A stretch of 64,000 nucleotides of DNA from NCBI GenBank assembly GCA_036874045.1, contig CM072341.1, forward strand, positions 14,954,501 to 15,018,500. The letters run 5' to 3'. Shown here piece by piece: positions 21,880 to 33,472 of this stretch. Within the stretch, counting starts at the first letter, position 1; every line of letters begins with the position of its first letter. The stretch comes from Cymodocea nodosa (taxonomy: Eukaryota; Streptophyta; Magnoliopsida; Alismatales; Cymodoceaceae). Below the pieces are notes generated by a model, which was not told where the DNA came from, made no database searches, and saw only the letters and a program-made list of their open reading frames with translations. The translations under genes were made by a program, and so were the position numbers.

Positions 21880-23117
21880 TGTGTTTTCTTTTGTGATTGA
21901 GAATATGACATATGCTTATGCTCAAAGATTTTTGAAACCTGTAGTTAGCATATGTGAATTCTACAATTCTGAAGGACATGACATTTCTGACTATTTGAAA
22001 TTGAAACGTTTGCAGATGATTAGATCTCATGAACAACAAATGAATTATCCTCAGTGTAATAGAGCCAAGTATGAGAATCCTACAGTTTACCTAATTGATG
22101 GTCAGTATAGAATGTGTAATATGTTAAGAGACACTGAAGTTTGGGATAGGTATGACAGATTGGAGCGTAGTATAGAGCAAAACCTGGATAAACTAGAATA
22201 CTTTATGTGTCAGCAACAAGAAGTCAACCAATTAAACTATAAGGAAGCATATTCAGAACCTAAAAAGGATATAATTTACGAAATTGAAAAAACCATAATG
22301 AAAATTGATCAAAAATTGAATGCAATGAGATTAGATGATTTGGAAAGAAAACTAAAAGCATTGGATGAATATACAATGAAAATACAAGTTATGCAACAGG
22401 ACAATGAAAATTATAACGTTATAGACCTACATAATTTGCAAAATATACAGCAAAAAGAAAATATTAATGCAAGAGAAATTAAAGAATGCACTTTAAAACT
22501 AAAACAATTGAAGATCATAATCATGAAAATGATATACAAAAACATCATGAGAGTAATGAAAATTTAGAAGATGTATGTGTAACATTAAGATCTGGAACTG
22601 ATATACCACCAAGAACTCAAAATGAAAATAATATGAAGGTGGATAAGAGTAAAAATCAAAATGATAATGAAAATGTAATAGCTGAAAATCTAAAAATCAC
22701 TGAAGAACAATCTGAATCTGCTAATAAAGCTAAAAATGATCAAATAAATCAACTGAAAGAAAAAGAATCTTTTAAATCACAATCTTTAGCACCCTATCCT
22801 GAAAGATTACAACAAACAATACCTGAAAAATAAGAAAACATCAGAGAAATTTTTGAAAAAGTACAAGTTAACATTCGTTTGTTAGATCTATTGCAGAAAA
22901 TGCCACCTTGTGCTAAATTTCTAAAGGATTGATGTACTAAGAAAAGAGAGCGAAAAGTTCTTAGAAATGTCTTTTTAGCTGAGCAAAGTAGTTCCCTATT
23001 TCTGCCACAAATTCTTAAAAAGTTATCTGATCCTGGAATCCCTATTATATCATGTACAATAGGAAATATCATTTTAGAAAGAACCTTAATAGACTTAGGT
23101 GCAAGTATAAATGTTAT
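21880..23117 (+). mobile_element. Internal region (gag to start of protease) of Athila-like element, cut off
   Basis: The gag-like part is coiled-coil-rich with many Asp/Glu/Lys/Asn. It contains LRSG, then a CTKKR stretch, then the start of the aspartic protease with LIDLGASIN, the usual plant Athila form. The element is broken by a few interruptions. It ends at 23117 not by decay but because the duplication junction lies here; the same stretch runs on in B' to 55128. Confidence 0.85.
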
Positions 23118-25246
23118 TTTGTTTTCCTTTGTTTTGGTGATTGTTCCTTGGCTTTGTTTATGCTTTGATTATTTATTACTAAATATACTTTTTATTGATG
23201 GTAGAGGCAACAGTTCTAGAGCTAGAGGTAGCGATTCCACTGGCCAAGTCGATGATAATAGACAACGACAGGGAAGTGGGCAGCAAACTTGATGAGCCTT
23301 TAGTGGAAGCAAGCAGAGGGTCCCACAGGGGTGAGTGGCAAAGCACAATGGAGAACTCAATAGAGCTCTCAGAAGCTTGGTAGAGGTTCTAGGGATAGTG
23401 ATGAAGCTAGCATCAATTGGTAGTGAGGTCGGTTGAGCGGGGGGGAAATCAATGGATTGGGCAATAGTGGGTGGACGACATAGAGAGGCTCAGTCGGAAA
23501 TGTACTTGGCAACCTGGTGGATGAGCAGAAGATTTAATAATCCTTTAAAAACAAAACTATCTGATAGTAAAATGATATTTCAGAAACTTTTAGAATGAAA
23601 TCTTTTCATGCTTAAAAATATTTTAGATAATTTTATTTGAAACCTTTTAAATGACAACTTAAGTTATGTATTAAGATCAAGAATGTGTTCTTCTAAAGAT
23701 ATTAAATGAAATACTCTTTAAAGCATTTAAAATAAAACTCTCCAATACATAAAATAAAACCTTTCGAAATAGACCATTTTTCAGATACTTTCAAAACTTA
23801 AAACATTTCAAACAAATAAATCTGAAACTCACTGATAGTTAAAATATTTTTGAATATTTTCAAATGAAACTCTTCGAAAACATAATATGAAAGTGAAACT
23901 ATCTAATTTAATTGAATTTTCAGTGACTTTCAATGAAACTTTGATAATATACCTAATAATAATTGAAATCTATTTTTGAAGGTTTACTGAATAAAAATAG
24001 TTAGAAAATCACAAATAAATTAAAACAAATTCTAACAATATTTGATTTAACATTAAACACTTAATTTTGTCATTATCAAAATTAAACCTGTAAATAATAA
24101 ACTAATAAATATTTAATCATAGGATTTTCTATTAAGGCCAGTGCATGCATCAACAACTACAATGAGCTTGATGGTAAGGTATAATAGCGGAGGGTCAAGT
24201 TGTTACTAGTTATTACTAGAGAAGACAAAGGAAAAATGAGGGGGGTCGACCTCAACCATTCCATCGAATTGATTCAGGTTGTTAGATGGTGGCAAATTTG
24301 GGTCATTTGATTGGGTTAGTCAAATGAGATCAACACCATCTAAAAAATAGGGAAATTAATTTGAGCCATTGGATGAACAAGATTTAGTCCAAATCGTTAG
24401 ATGTTAAGTTGGCGAAATGCCAACCATTAGATGGTGACGAAATTCTGGCTATCAAATCTAATCATAAATAATTAAATCTAGACCATTAGGGGGTGATTCG
24501 ATCTCATCTATCGAGTGGGAGTCACATAGATAATCCTTAGCCATTCTCTCCAAGGAAGAGAGAAGTGAAGGAGATGCCAATTGTGTTGCCACGTGTCACA
24601 TCTTGGTTGGTACACAATGCTAAATGAAGGAGTTCATTCTAGATATTTTCCTAATTATTCCAATACAATCCGTTCGTTTGAAATGTCATGTGGTAAGGAA
24701 AAATTAAGCAAGGAAGACCTTGAGAATGCCTTTGAAGCATTGAATGATTTCAAAAATGACACAATGTTGGATAAGAAGGAAGTTTGAAATGAGTGTGGGT
24801 AACAAGGCAATGCTTGGCACACAATGAGTGTTGGTCCATACGGTGGGTAGATGACATGCCATAGGCGATAAGAAGAAATGATAATATTTGTTAGTCAATA
24901 GTTAACTTTGATTGAGTTAATCACCAACTTTGACTGCACTGAGACAACGTTGATGATGAGATCGATGGTTGAGATTGATGTGGTGTGTAGGTCCAAACTG
25001 CGATAAAGCAAACAAACATTTGCTGATTCAATTTAGGTGAACCCCCGAATGAAGGGGACCTGTGGAGTAGAAAAAATAGGTAGATGAGAAAGCACGCTAT
25101 GTGGACATGTTTGAAACAAGATCATTCTATGTTTTTTTTGAAGTTAACGAATATGAAGATTTAGTTGCGTGGTTGTGTTTAGTCGCGTCAAAATGACCCA
25201 ATTAGGAGGCGCAAGCAGTACGTTGAATTTTTCGTAGTCTCTCAGA

Positions 25247-25252
25247 TATAAA
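25247..25252 (+). promoter_or_regulatory. Candidate TATA box of CYP76 copy 2
   Basis: TATAAA 58 bases before ATG 25311, in the same place as in copy 1. One base differs just after it (AAATGAACC versus AAATGGACC). Confidence 0.55.
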
Positions 25253-25310
25253 ATGAACCATTTAGTAACAACAACACAAGTGTCCCCAAGCAAAGACGAT
25301 CAACGAAGCA

Positions 25311-26858
25311 ATGGAAACGGTCGTCTTGTTTTGGAGCTTATCCGCGTGCCTCCTCGTCTCCCTTGTCCTCACTCCCTACCTGTCATCGTTGCTGAAGCGT
25401 GGGAGACTGCCACCGGGCCCCTTCCCACTCCCTGTCGTGGGCAATCTCCTCGAAGTGCACGGCATGCCCCATCGCTGCTTCACCGAACTTGCAAAGACCC
25501 ATGGACCTCTCATGACTCTCCAGCTCGGGCGTCTCACCGCCGTCGTGATCTCTTCGGCTGATGTTGCAAGAGAAGCCCTTGTGAAAAACGACCTCGCCCT
25601 CTCTGGTCGATCTATTCCAGACTGCTTCCGGGTGCATCATCATGACGAGGTATCGGTTGTGTTGCTTCCAACCACGCAGTTGTGGAGGGACCTACGCCGT
25701 TTCTACAACACGGAGCTCTTTACTCCACACAAACTCGACGCCAGCGCTTCCTTGAGGCTTCGGAAGGTGAGGGAGCTCTTGCAGTTCATAGGCCGATGTT
25801 GCGATGCCGGTACGTCGGTGGATATTGGACAAGCGGCGTTCACGACCGCCCTCAACCTGATAACGAACGTGGTCTTCTCCACCGATTTGACCAACTTCAA
25901 CTCCGATAGCTCTCTGGAGTTCAAGGACTTGGTATGGAACATTTTGGAAGTAGGAGGGAAGCCGAACATCACAGACTTCTTCCCAGTTATTAGGTTCATG
26001 GACCCACAAGGCTATAGACGTCGGCAGAGGAAACAGTTAAAGCAGTTGCGGGATATGTTCGATAAAATCATCGCAGAACGGCGGAGGTCGACGATGGGCG
26101 GCAGCACCACGTACACCGACGTTTTGGATGCCTTCCTCGGATCTAAATTTGATCAACAAACAATCATATCTGGAATCACTGTAACCATTCAAATTGTCCT
26201 TGATTCGCATGATACAACAAATTGTAATATATCTAAATTTTTGCAGGACATGTTTTTAGCAGGAAGTGACACTAGCACGACCACGGTTGAATGGGCAATG
26301 GCATTGTTGTTGCGAAATCCTGAGGCGATGAGAAAGAGTCGAACAGAGCTTGCCAACGCCATGCCCATGGAGAAGGAGGTAGAGGAGTCGGACATCGCAC
26401 GGCTCCCATACCTGCAAGCTATTGTGAAAGAGACGCTACGGTTGCACCCTCCCCTACCACTCCTCGTGCCACACAGGGCAGAACGGAGCACTGGGCTGTG
26501 CGGTTACACCGTGCCCACACATAGCCAGGTGCTCGTCAACGCTTGGGCAATCGGCCGTGACCCTTCGAGGTGGACCGATCCTGAGTCCTTCCGCCCGGAG
26601 AGGTTCTTGCAGGGAGATCAGCATGTCGACTTTCGGGGTCGGGACTTCGAGCTCATACCCTTCGGTTCTGGGCGTCGGATTTGTCCCGGGTTGCCTCTGG
26701 CAAATCGAATGGTCCACCTCATGCTTGCTTCTCTTCTTCGATCTTATGACTGGAAGCAACCGGATGGAAAGACGCCAAGCGAGCTGGACATGACGGAGAA
26801 GGTGGGTGGGACCATGCGTTTGGCCACGCCGCTCATGGCCGTGCCGATCAAATATTAA
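25311..26858 (+). CDS. Cytochrome P450, CYP76 family, copy 2 (intronless, 515 aa)
   Basis: Same length and architecture as copy 1: membrane anchor 4-27, PPGPFPLP 34-41, AGSDTS 317-322, ExxR E374/R377, PERF 429-432, haem Cys 458. By my count it differs from copy 1 at 19 residues. The first 165 codons are identical, 12 differences fall between residues 166 and 255, and 7 are scattered in the last half. This copy keeps prolines at 218 (KPN) and 232 (DPQG), expected in CYP76 proteins, so it is the better candidate for the ancestral activity. Substrate unknown; likely ER-bound oxidase of a terpenoid or related small molecule. Confidence 0.9.
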   Translation: METVVLFWSLSACLLVSLVLTPYLSSLLKRGRLPPGPFPLPVVGNLLEVHGMPHRCFTELAKTHGPLMTLQLGRLTAVVISSADVAREALVKNDLALSGRSIPDCFRVHHHDEVSVVLLPTTQLWRDLRRFYNTELFTPHKLDASASLRLRKVRELLQFIGRCCDAGTSVDIGQAAFTTALNLITNVVFSTDLTNFNSDSSLEFKDLVWNILEVGGKPNITDFFPVIRFMDPQGYRRRQRKQLKQLRDMFDKIIAERRRSTMGGSTTYTDVLDAFLGSKFDQQTIISGITVTIQIVLDSHDTTNCNISKFLQDMFLAGSDTSTTTVEWAMALLLRNPEAMRKSRTELANAMPMEKEVEESDIARLPYLQAIVKETLRLHPPLPLLVPHRAERSTGLCGYTVPTHSQVLVNAWAIGRDPSRWTDPESFRPERFLQGDQHVDFRGRDFELIPFGSGRRICPGLPLANRMVHLMLASLLRSYDWKQPDGKTPSELDMTEKVGGTMRLATPLMAVPIKY

Positions 26859-28383
26859 TTAACGCAAGACATCCGGGTGAATAACTTCTTGTCAGTATCC
26901 GCACAAATAATTAATTCTTCGGCACTTGGCCGCAGAAGTGTCGTTGAATGTTGATGTTAATTTATCCATTTGCTTATAACATTCACATTAGACTTCTAAT
27001 AAAAATGTACGGAATCTACTACAAGTCATCATGATAATAGTTAATAATAAGAACTCATCAAAGATCATGCCTAATAAAATAGTTACTAATAAATCTAAAT
27101 GTTGGGGTATTTTAGATCGAAATGCTATTTTATGGATCCACATATTTCTTAGACTAGAAATGTAGCCCAACTTTGAATCAAAAAGCGTTATAGCATATGT
27201 ATTTTTGATGTATCGTTTTCTGGAAAAAATTGTACTTGTTCTTTAGAACAAAAGATGATATGCCGAATTACCAAATTGATATGATTTTATCACAAAAGGT
27301 TAAGGCATTTATGACTAGTATGTCATTTTTTGCAACGATACACAGATTTATTTTCAGTTAGGAAAGCATGACCCCATAATATATTTTGTGACATAAAATT
27401 TCATCTCATTTAATTTCAACTTTGTATCAATGTCCGCCATAAAATAAAACTTCATTACAATTTAGATAAAATTCTATTTACATTACAAATGATTGAAGTA
27501 TAATTTATATGGTAAAAAAAAAACTTTTTCCAGTACAATTGCATAAAGTTCATATACAATTTATGTAAATTACAGATTGTTACAGATTTATTTATTTTTG
27601 ATGATGAAAATTTTAATTTATTTTGATGCAAACTTAATTTATTTTGTTGATGGAAAGCTTAGTCTTTAATTTTTTTAAGGTAATTATGATATATCTTGTT
27701 GGTCTTAGGGATAATAGTTCAGTGCAAAATGTCTATTAACGAAATGAGTTTGTCTAGTTGAATAATGGATCAATGGAATTCACTCAGACTAATGAAAGGA
27801 AATGTCCGATGCATTTGCCTTGTGATGTATTCAAACAAATCACATATGTTTAATAGATTTCGGATTACCGTTCTGAAATTGAATATCTGTTTGACTCTTG
27901 TATTTTATTTGGTACTACAAAGATCAGACAAATAATAAAATGTTTGGTGTCTAGTCGAGCAATCTTATTGTAAAATGTCTAGTGATAATATATTTTGCTT
28001 GGTGCTATAGTGATCAAACAAATAACAAAGTGCTTGGTTTCTAGTCGAGCGATTCTGTTGCAAAATGTCTAATAACAATGTATTTTGTCTACTGCTATAG
28101 TGATCAAACAAAATGTTGATAGTTTATTATTATTATTATTTTTTAATCGGTCTAATTGTATAATTTTTCGTTTAACCACATTTCCTTGTTTAGTCTAGCC
28201 ATGTAATATTTCAATTTAACTGCACCTTATTATTATTATTTATTATTCTCATTGTATTTTTGGTTTAACTATGCACAAACTAGATTTAACTTTTAATGCT
28301 TTTTTTATGAGTTTTGCCAACCTTATTGCTTCATCTTTAGTTTGCCTAAAAGTTTTACCAACTTAAATTTTAAATTTAGTTTT
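26859..28383. other. 3' flank of CYP76 copy 2
   Basis: AT-rich and without a gene. It contains the single-copy form of the 90-bp repeat region (27901-28110) and of the 380-base stretch that is doubled around the insert in block A. It serves as the empty-site reference for that insert. Confidence 0.6.
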
Positions 28384-28515
28384 AGGAGAGAGAGAAATAG
28401 ATGAAGAGAGAGAGAGAGGGAGAGAGAGAGAGAGAGACAAATAGACAAAGAGAGAGAGAGAGATAAGGACAAATAGAGAGAAAGAGAGACAAAAAGAGAC
28501 AGAGAGAGAAAGAGT
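28384..28515. repeat. GA-rich microsatellite, expanded copy
   Basis: GAGAGA runs interrupted by GGGA and GACAAATAGA. About 40 bases longer than the counterpart at 10280-10372. Confidence 0.9.
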
Positions 28516-29029
28516 GTTGATGATAATATTTTTATGGTTCGAATATAAAGAATAATCATGGTCAAAATAATCATATTAAAATATTAATGCTACAAATTCT
28601 AATTATTTAAAATATAAGTCACTAAGTATTATATAAAAATATAAAGTTAAAATACATATATAATGATCAGACAAATAATAATAAGTTTATAGGTGTGTCT
28701 CTCTACGAGTCGACATGTTCCATTTTTTGTAGAGAGGTGTGTTGGTAGAGGAGGACATTGGTCTACATCTATAAATATTGGGACATCTATTTTAGTGTTT
28801 TCCTTCTCCCTCATTTTTTGCATTGACAATACTCTATTTCTCACAATTTAACTCTTGTTAAACATAAAAAAATAATGTCTGATGGAGTTTCTATTCTTCA
28901 AAAAAGTTAAAGAATCTATAAAAGAAAGTTTCATAATAAAAGAAGGGACATACAGAGATTCTTCTCTTCTCTTCCTTTCATCTCTTCTTTTTTATTTGTT
29001 TTCCTTTCTATTAGTTCGAGTAAAATATA

Positions 29030-29660
29030 GAGAATATAGGTGTTATTCAAGTACTATTTTCTAATATTTTATGTATTTTTTATAATTCTTATTTTGTAAA
29101 ATAGAGTGAAGATAAGTGTCATTCAAGCACTATCTCTCAATATTTTATCTATTTTTCATAATTCTTCCTTTGTAAAATATAGGGAAGATGGAAGTCATGT
29201 GAGTACTCTCTCAATATTTTACATATTTTTCATAATTCTTTCTTTATAAAATATAGTAAAGATGGGTGTTGTTCAAGTACTATTTTCTAATATGTTACAT
29301 ATTTTCGTAATACTTCTATAAATTATATGGAAGATGAATGCCACTCAAGTGTTATTTTTCAATATTTTACATATTTTCTTCTCTTATAAAATATAAAGAA
29401 GATGGGTGTTGATTGAGTGTTATCTTCTAATCTTTTACATATATTTTATAATTCTTCTCTTATAAAATAGAGGGAAGATGGGCACCGATCAAGTGCAATC
29501 TCCTGTAATTTCTAAATAATAGGTTATAAGAAAGGTGAACATCGATAGAGTCATCCCCTTCCCTTTGTTTTCTTGAATTTCTAAAAGAATTATGAAGCAA
29601 GAAAATAATATGGGGAAGGTGGGCACAGACGGAGTTATCTTCGTTCAAATATTTTCTCAC
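29030..29660. repeat. About 75-bp minisatellite, 7-8 units
   Basis: Degenerate units of the type AAATATAGGGAAGATGGGTG, then TTCAAGTACTATTTTCTAATATTTTACATA in two parts, with key phrases near 29047, 29124, 29201, 29273, 29345, 29415 and 29489. Period 70-77 bases. The last units are more diverged. Confidence 0.8.
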
Positions 29661-29671
29661 TTCCATGACTC

Positions 29672-29693
29672 ATAAAAGTGTAGATAGAGAGAG

Positions 29694-29726
<33 letters not shown>

Positions 29727-29750
29727 TAGAGAGACAAAGAGAGAGAGCTT
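29672..29750. repeat. TA/GA compound microsatellite
   Basis: GAGAGA, then a (TA)n run, then a long interrupted (GA)n run. Confidence 0.9.
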
Positions 29751-29754
29751 AGTA

Positions 29755-29990
29755 TATTATTAGCTTAATCCAAATACATAAAATAAATATGATATTTGAA
29801 GAATTTATTTAATTATGCTATTATGTAAGTATATTTCTAACTTAATCCAAGATAAATGATAATATACTTGGTTTGAATATTTTTATTTGATTAAGCTATT
29901 ATGTAAGTATATTTTTAGCTTATTCCAATATATATATAAATAAATCTGATATTTAAGAATTTATTTGATTAAGCTATTATGTGTTTTACC
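29755..29990. repeat. About 80-bp tandem repeat, 3 units
   Basis: Units begin with TTAGCTTAATCCAA-like phrases near 29759, 29838 and 29918, and end with AAGCTATTATGTAAGTATA-like phrases. Confidence 0.75.
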
Positions 29991-30650
29991 TAGATTATGT
30001 CAAAAAAAAGTGATTGTAATTAGTGATATAGAGAGAAATGTTGAACTACATGATTAAATTATTTTTGAATTATTTATTAATGTACGAATTATTATGGAAT
30101 AAATAAATGTTTAAATGTGGATCATTGAGATCAATTACTTGTCATCAACTTCATTCAATTTTTATATGATTTAATATTAAATAAAGAGGGTCATAATTAA
30201 TGAGATGTAACTGTGATATGAAATTTATGTTAGAGCTCAATGTATATTTATGTCATTATTATTGAAATGAAATGTTGAAAAGTGTTGATATTGCTGTAAT
30301 TATTGAAGCATGGTAGAGCTTATTACATTTTATATGATTTGCTATTAAAAATGTAAAGATGAAATGTTGATTTTCTTAATAATAAATGCAGAAAGTTGTA
30401 ATATTATACACATAATTTAGAATTAATATTTAGTATCGACTCCTAGACCCTAATGATAGGATAAAAATGTGATCTTAGGTCCAAGTTGTAGAGCATTGTA
30501 TGCAATCACAACAAAATCTTTGGTTGTAATTATCGAAGATTACATGATTGTGTGATTTGATAATTATTACGTTTGTTTAACTCATGTTATGATTTAATAA
30601 ATTAATGAGCTTGCTAAATTTATCCTATTTAATAAATGTTCTGATTAATT
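29991..30650. other. AT-rich stretch, nothing recognisable
   Basis: No open frame of interest, tandem repeat or terminal repeat seen. Confidence 0.4.
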
Positions 30651-31900
30651 ATTCATTCCTTGATTTACGAGAAAACTCACATTCACTAAGTTTTCATAAT
30701 TCATCCCTAAGCTATTTTTATTTCATATTTTAATTATTCAACTCATATTGTTGATAAAAGTTTTGATTTATGCACTTATTATGGTTATCTAATAAAAATC
30801 CAAATTAATATGAAAACCAATTGAATCCAAGTAATTAACCATAATTGAGTTGAATTTATCAAGAAAATAACTATTAAAATATACACATTTTTATACCAAA
30901 TAATGAGGAGCATGAAGAGTAAATTTTTTAAGATGTAAACCAAATGAATTACACTTAAAATCATTTTTCTTTGTTGTTTACCAAAATTAGTAATAAAAGG
31001 CAATGCATACTTAATATTTTCAATAAAATCTCTTATTTCTATAATATCAATTGAAATATAAGATTAATGATATAACAAATACATCTTTGATAAAATAATT
31101 TAAAACCATTGGATGGATTTAATCTATGTTTAAACATAAGAATGTTTGTATTATTATTAAAAGTAATACTAATTACTTTATTTTTAATACAAAATAAATA
31201 AGAAATATCCATTATTGTGGAAAAAATATTTTCAATTGTACGGAGATAAGCAAGCATGCAAGTTTCTAAAACCTATTAGTCTCTTCCGTAAAATCTAATT
31301 ATAATTAATGAAATGAGCAATAATAACAATATATCCTACTTTCTCAAATATCAAATGTAAAAGTAATTTAAATATAAATAGAACTTATGACAATAATAAG
31401 TTTTTATTTAATAATGTTAAATTGATTAATAATATATTATCTAGTAATATTATTAAACATATGCTTATATTGTAGATAGTACGTTTGTAAAATATGTTTA
31501 CAATCCATTATCACTAAAGTTAATAGGTGAATTATTAATAGTAATAATTCAAGTACTAAATTCTTTAATATTTTTAGCATTATAATACCATGTAGAAGTA
31601 TCTAACCATAGTGAGTAAAATTTAGTTGAATTTGGATGGTATGATCTCTAGCATGTTTTATAGATTTAATTTTACAATTTTATGAATGTTTATTTAAATG
31701 GCTAGTATCATTAAAAAATTTGTAGAAGAATTTCACATTGCAAGTATTATAGTAAGCTCTCTCTTTTGTAATATTGTCATTCATGGTCTTCATTTTATAA
31801 TGAAATTTGACTATATCCTACCTCTTTTCTAGGATTTCTTTGCAATTGATGAAGATGTTTAAGTTCATGTTATGTTTTGCATGAGTTGAGACACTTGTAG
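30650..31900 (-). pseudogene. hAT-type transposase relic
   Basis: On the minus strand, a BED-type zinc-finger pattern is traceable near 31755-31640 (Cys after YNT, then Cys/His spacing ending SHLNKH). Farther on, near 31240-31040, FNNNTN, RLNPSNGF and YQRCICYIINLI match the hAT phrases that usually read as DNAS/N and RC(C/A)AHI(L/I)NLI. Many stops and frame shifts make it a dead relic; limits are approximate. Terminal inverted repeats and the 8-base target duplication were not identified. A GC-richer stretch at 32340-32620 containing GTCGTG-like words could be its subterminal end. Confidence 0.6.
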
Positions 31901-32950
31901 GAATTCTTGAATGTTGTGGAAAATCTTAGAGTTAATCATTGTTGTTACAAATTCAAAGAATGCTAGAAAGAGAAGTGTGAATTTGAGGGAACTTAGGAAT
32001 TTAGAGAGAATTTTAAGTTTAGAGTGAGTCGTAAGTATAAGATGAGAATATTTTAGAATGTTTGGTAAAAAAATAAGAGAAATTGTTTATAATACTTTTT
32101 GTTTTCCCCCTCTTCTTCGTTAATGGGTAAGCGGGCCTCCAACCTTGGGGCTCAAATAACATAAAATTAGTATACCATTTACAGAAATAATATGTTAATT
32201 TTAAATGGCATAATAAATTTAGTAGATTTTTTAAGTTCTATAATGTTGGATATATAGAAATGTTTTATATGATTTTTGATATATTATCTTTACAAATAGT
32301 ACAAAATACTATAAAATATATTAATTCTATAATTCGATATGTCGAAATCAATACAAACAAAATACGTAACTTTATGTCATTTTAGATAGACCATTTTTAT
32401 AAACGGTATTGAAATGTGTCGTCAACGTGATCTAATTTTACCATTCACATGTCGTGCTGATTAACAACGCGATTTGAACATATGGATCGAGCCGAAACGT
32501 TGAGCCCGGCTCAATCGTCATGTTTACATGAGAAATAAAAAGTTTAATATGGTTTGTGTTGAATTGTGGTAGCACGAAATCGTCCTAAATATTCGTGATG
32601 GGATGGATGGATTTAACATATTGACAGTAGTTTGTAATTTTCGCACTTTTAACTTTACACTTTTCTTAATATTATAATAACAATATGTTGATATTAATTT
32701 GTTTACAAGAAAATATGATTAAAAAAAAATGTACAAACAAAAAGAAGGGAGGGAAGTTGCCGGCACCGCAAACGTCTCTCTCCCACGACTGCACGTTGCC
32801 GCTCCTCTCGGCATCTCGCGTATTGGATTGCCGACTAAACAAGGCGGGGGATGCGAGTGCCACACAACACCGACAAAGACATATTTAAAGATATAAAATA
32901 CCGCACAGACAGCAACCGGCACATATATAAAGCTTAAAATATTCCTAAAT
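31901..32950. other. Intergenic, with a GC-rich islet at 32745-32870
   Basis: The islet contains CCGGCACCGCAAACGTC and GCGTATTGG-type words and is followed by a TATATAAAG near 32933. No gene follows that I can recognise. It could be a promoter remnant. Confidence 0.35.
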
Positions 32951-32957
32951 AGAAGCC

Positions 32958-33191
32958 TAAAGTATTTAAAAGACATATTTTGGTATAAGAATGTAGGAGC
33001 GTCAAAATATCGAGAAAAAAATATGAAATACCCTCATGCATATTCAAAATAATCAAATGTTCTTACACGTATATGTAGCATAAATACTTTTAAATATCTA
33101 AATTATCTAAAAGATATATTTTGGCACAAGAATATATGAGTGTCAAAATATTGAAAGAAAAATATAAAATACCATTATGCATGTGTAAAGA
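32958..33191. repeat. About 87-bp direct repeat, 2 copies
   Basis: 32958-33045 and 33104-33191 share AAAAGA(C/T)ATATTTTGG, GTCAAAATAT and AAATACC with about 80 percent identity. Confidence 0.65.
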
Positions 33192-33411
33192 TAGAACATG
33201 ATGGATGGATTTGGAGGCACATCTAACAAGTAGTCGGATAAAGATAAGATGGGCCATTTAGAAATAACAAGATAAGAGCATATGACAAAGACATGTGATT
33301 GTTGTTCTGTCGTCGCTTGAAAAGATAGAACATGATGGATGGATGAGGAGGCACATGTAATAAGTAGTCGGATAAAGATAAGATGGACGGTTTGGAAATA
33401 ATAAGATAAGA
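33188..33411. repeat. About 92-bp direct repeat, 2 copies, CYP76-promoter-like
   Basis: 33188-33279 and 33320-33411 share AAAGATAGAACATGATGGAT, GTAGTCGGATAAAGATAAGA and AAATAA(C/T)AAGATAAGAG. Both resemble the 5' flank of the CYP76 genes around the TATA box (GTAGTCTCTCAGATATAAAATGG). Confidence 0.7.
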
Positions 33412-33472
33412 GACCCCAGGCGAAGACGCTCAAAGAAGCGGTCGCCTGGTGTCGGAGCTTATCCGCGTGCAA
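33358..33472 (+). pseudogene. Relic of a third CYP76 gene: promoter, leader and first codons
   Basis: ACCCCAGGCGAAGACGCTCA, then AAGAAGC, then GGTCGCCTGGTGTCGGAGC and TTATCCGCGTGC align with the leader and first codons of the two intact CYP76 genes (CCCCAAGCAAAGACGATCA, then GGTCGTCTTGTTTTGGAGC and TTATCCGCGTGC). The short stretch containing the ATG is missing and homology stops after about ten codons. It is older than the A/A' duplication, being much more diverged, and implies a former tandem CYP76 array on this strand. Confidence 0.7.

Larger units (their letters stand above)
10763..23117. repeat. Segmental duplication block B, left copy
   Basis: Co-linear with 39870 to about 54025; the length difference is mainly explained by the 1.83 kb solo LTR in B'. 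By eye the first 3 kb are nearly identical (one 2-base length change near 11700), 13.9-15.5 kb differ by well under 1 percent, and from about 15.5 kb on the divergence rises to a few percent. The block ends at 23117 inside an Athila-like element, joined to block A'. Confidence 0.9.
23118..28905. repeat. Segmental duplication block A', right copy
   Basis: Co-linear with block A from 1222. The junction with the Athila protease region shares about three bases (TAT) between the two parent sequences, so it looks like end joining rather than homologous recombination. This copy lacks the Harbinger/LTR insert. Confidence 0.9.
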
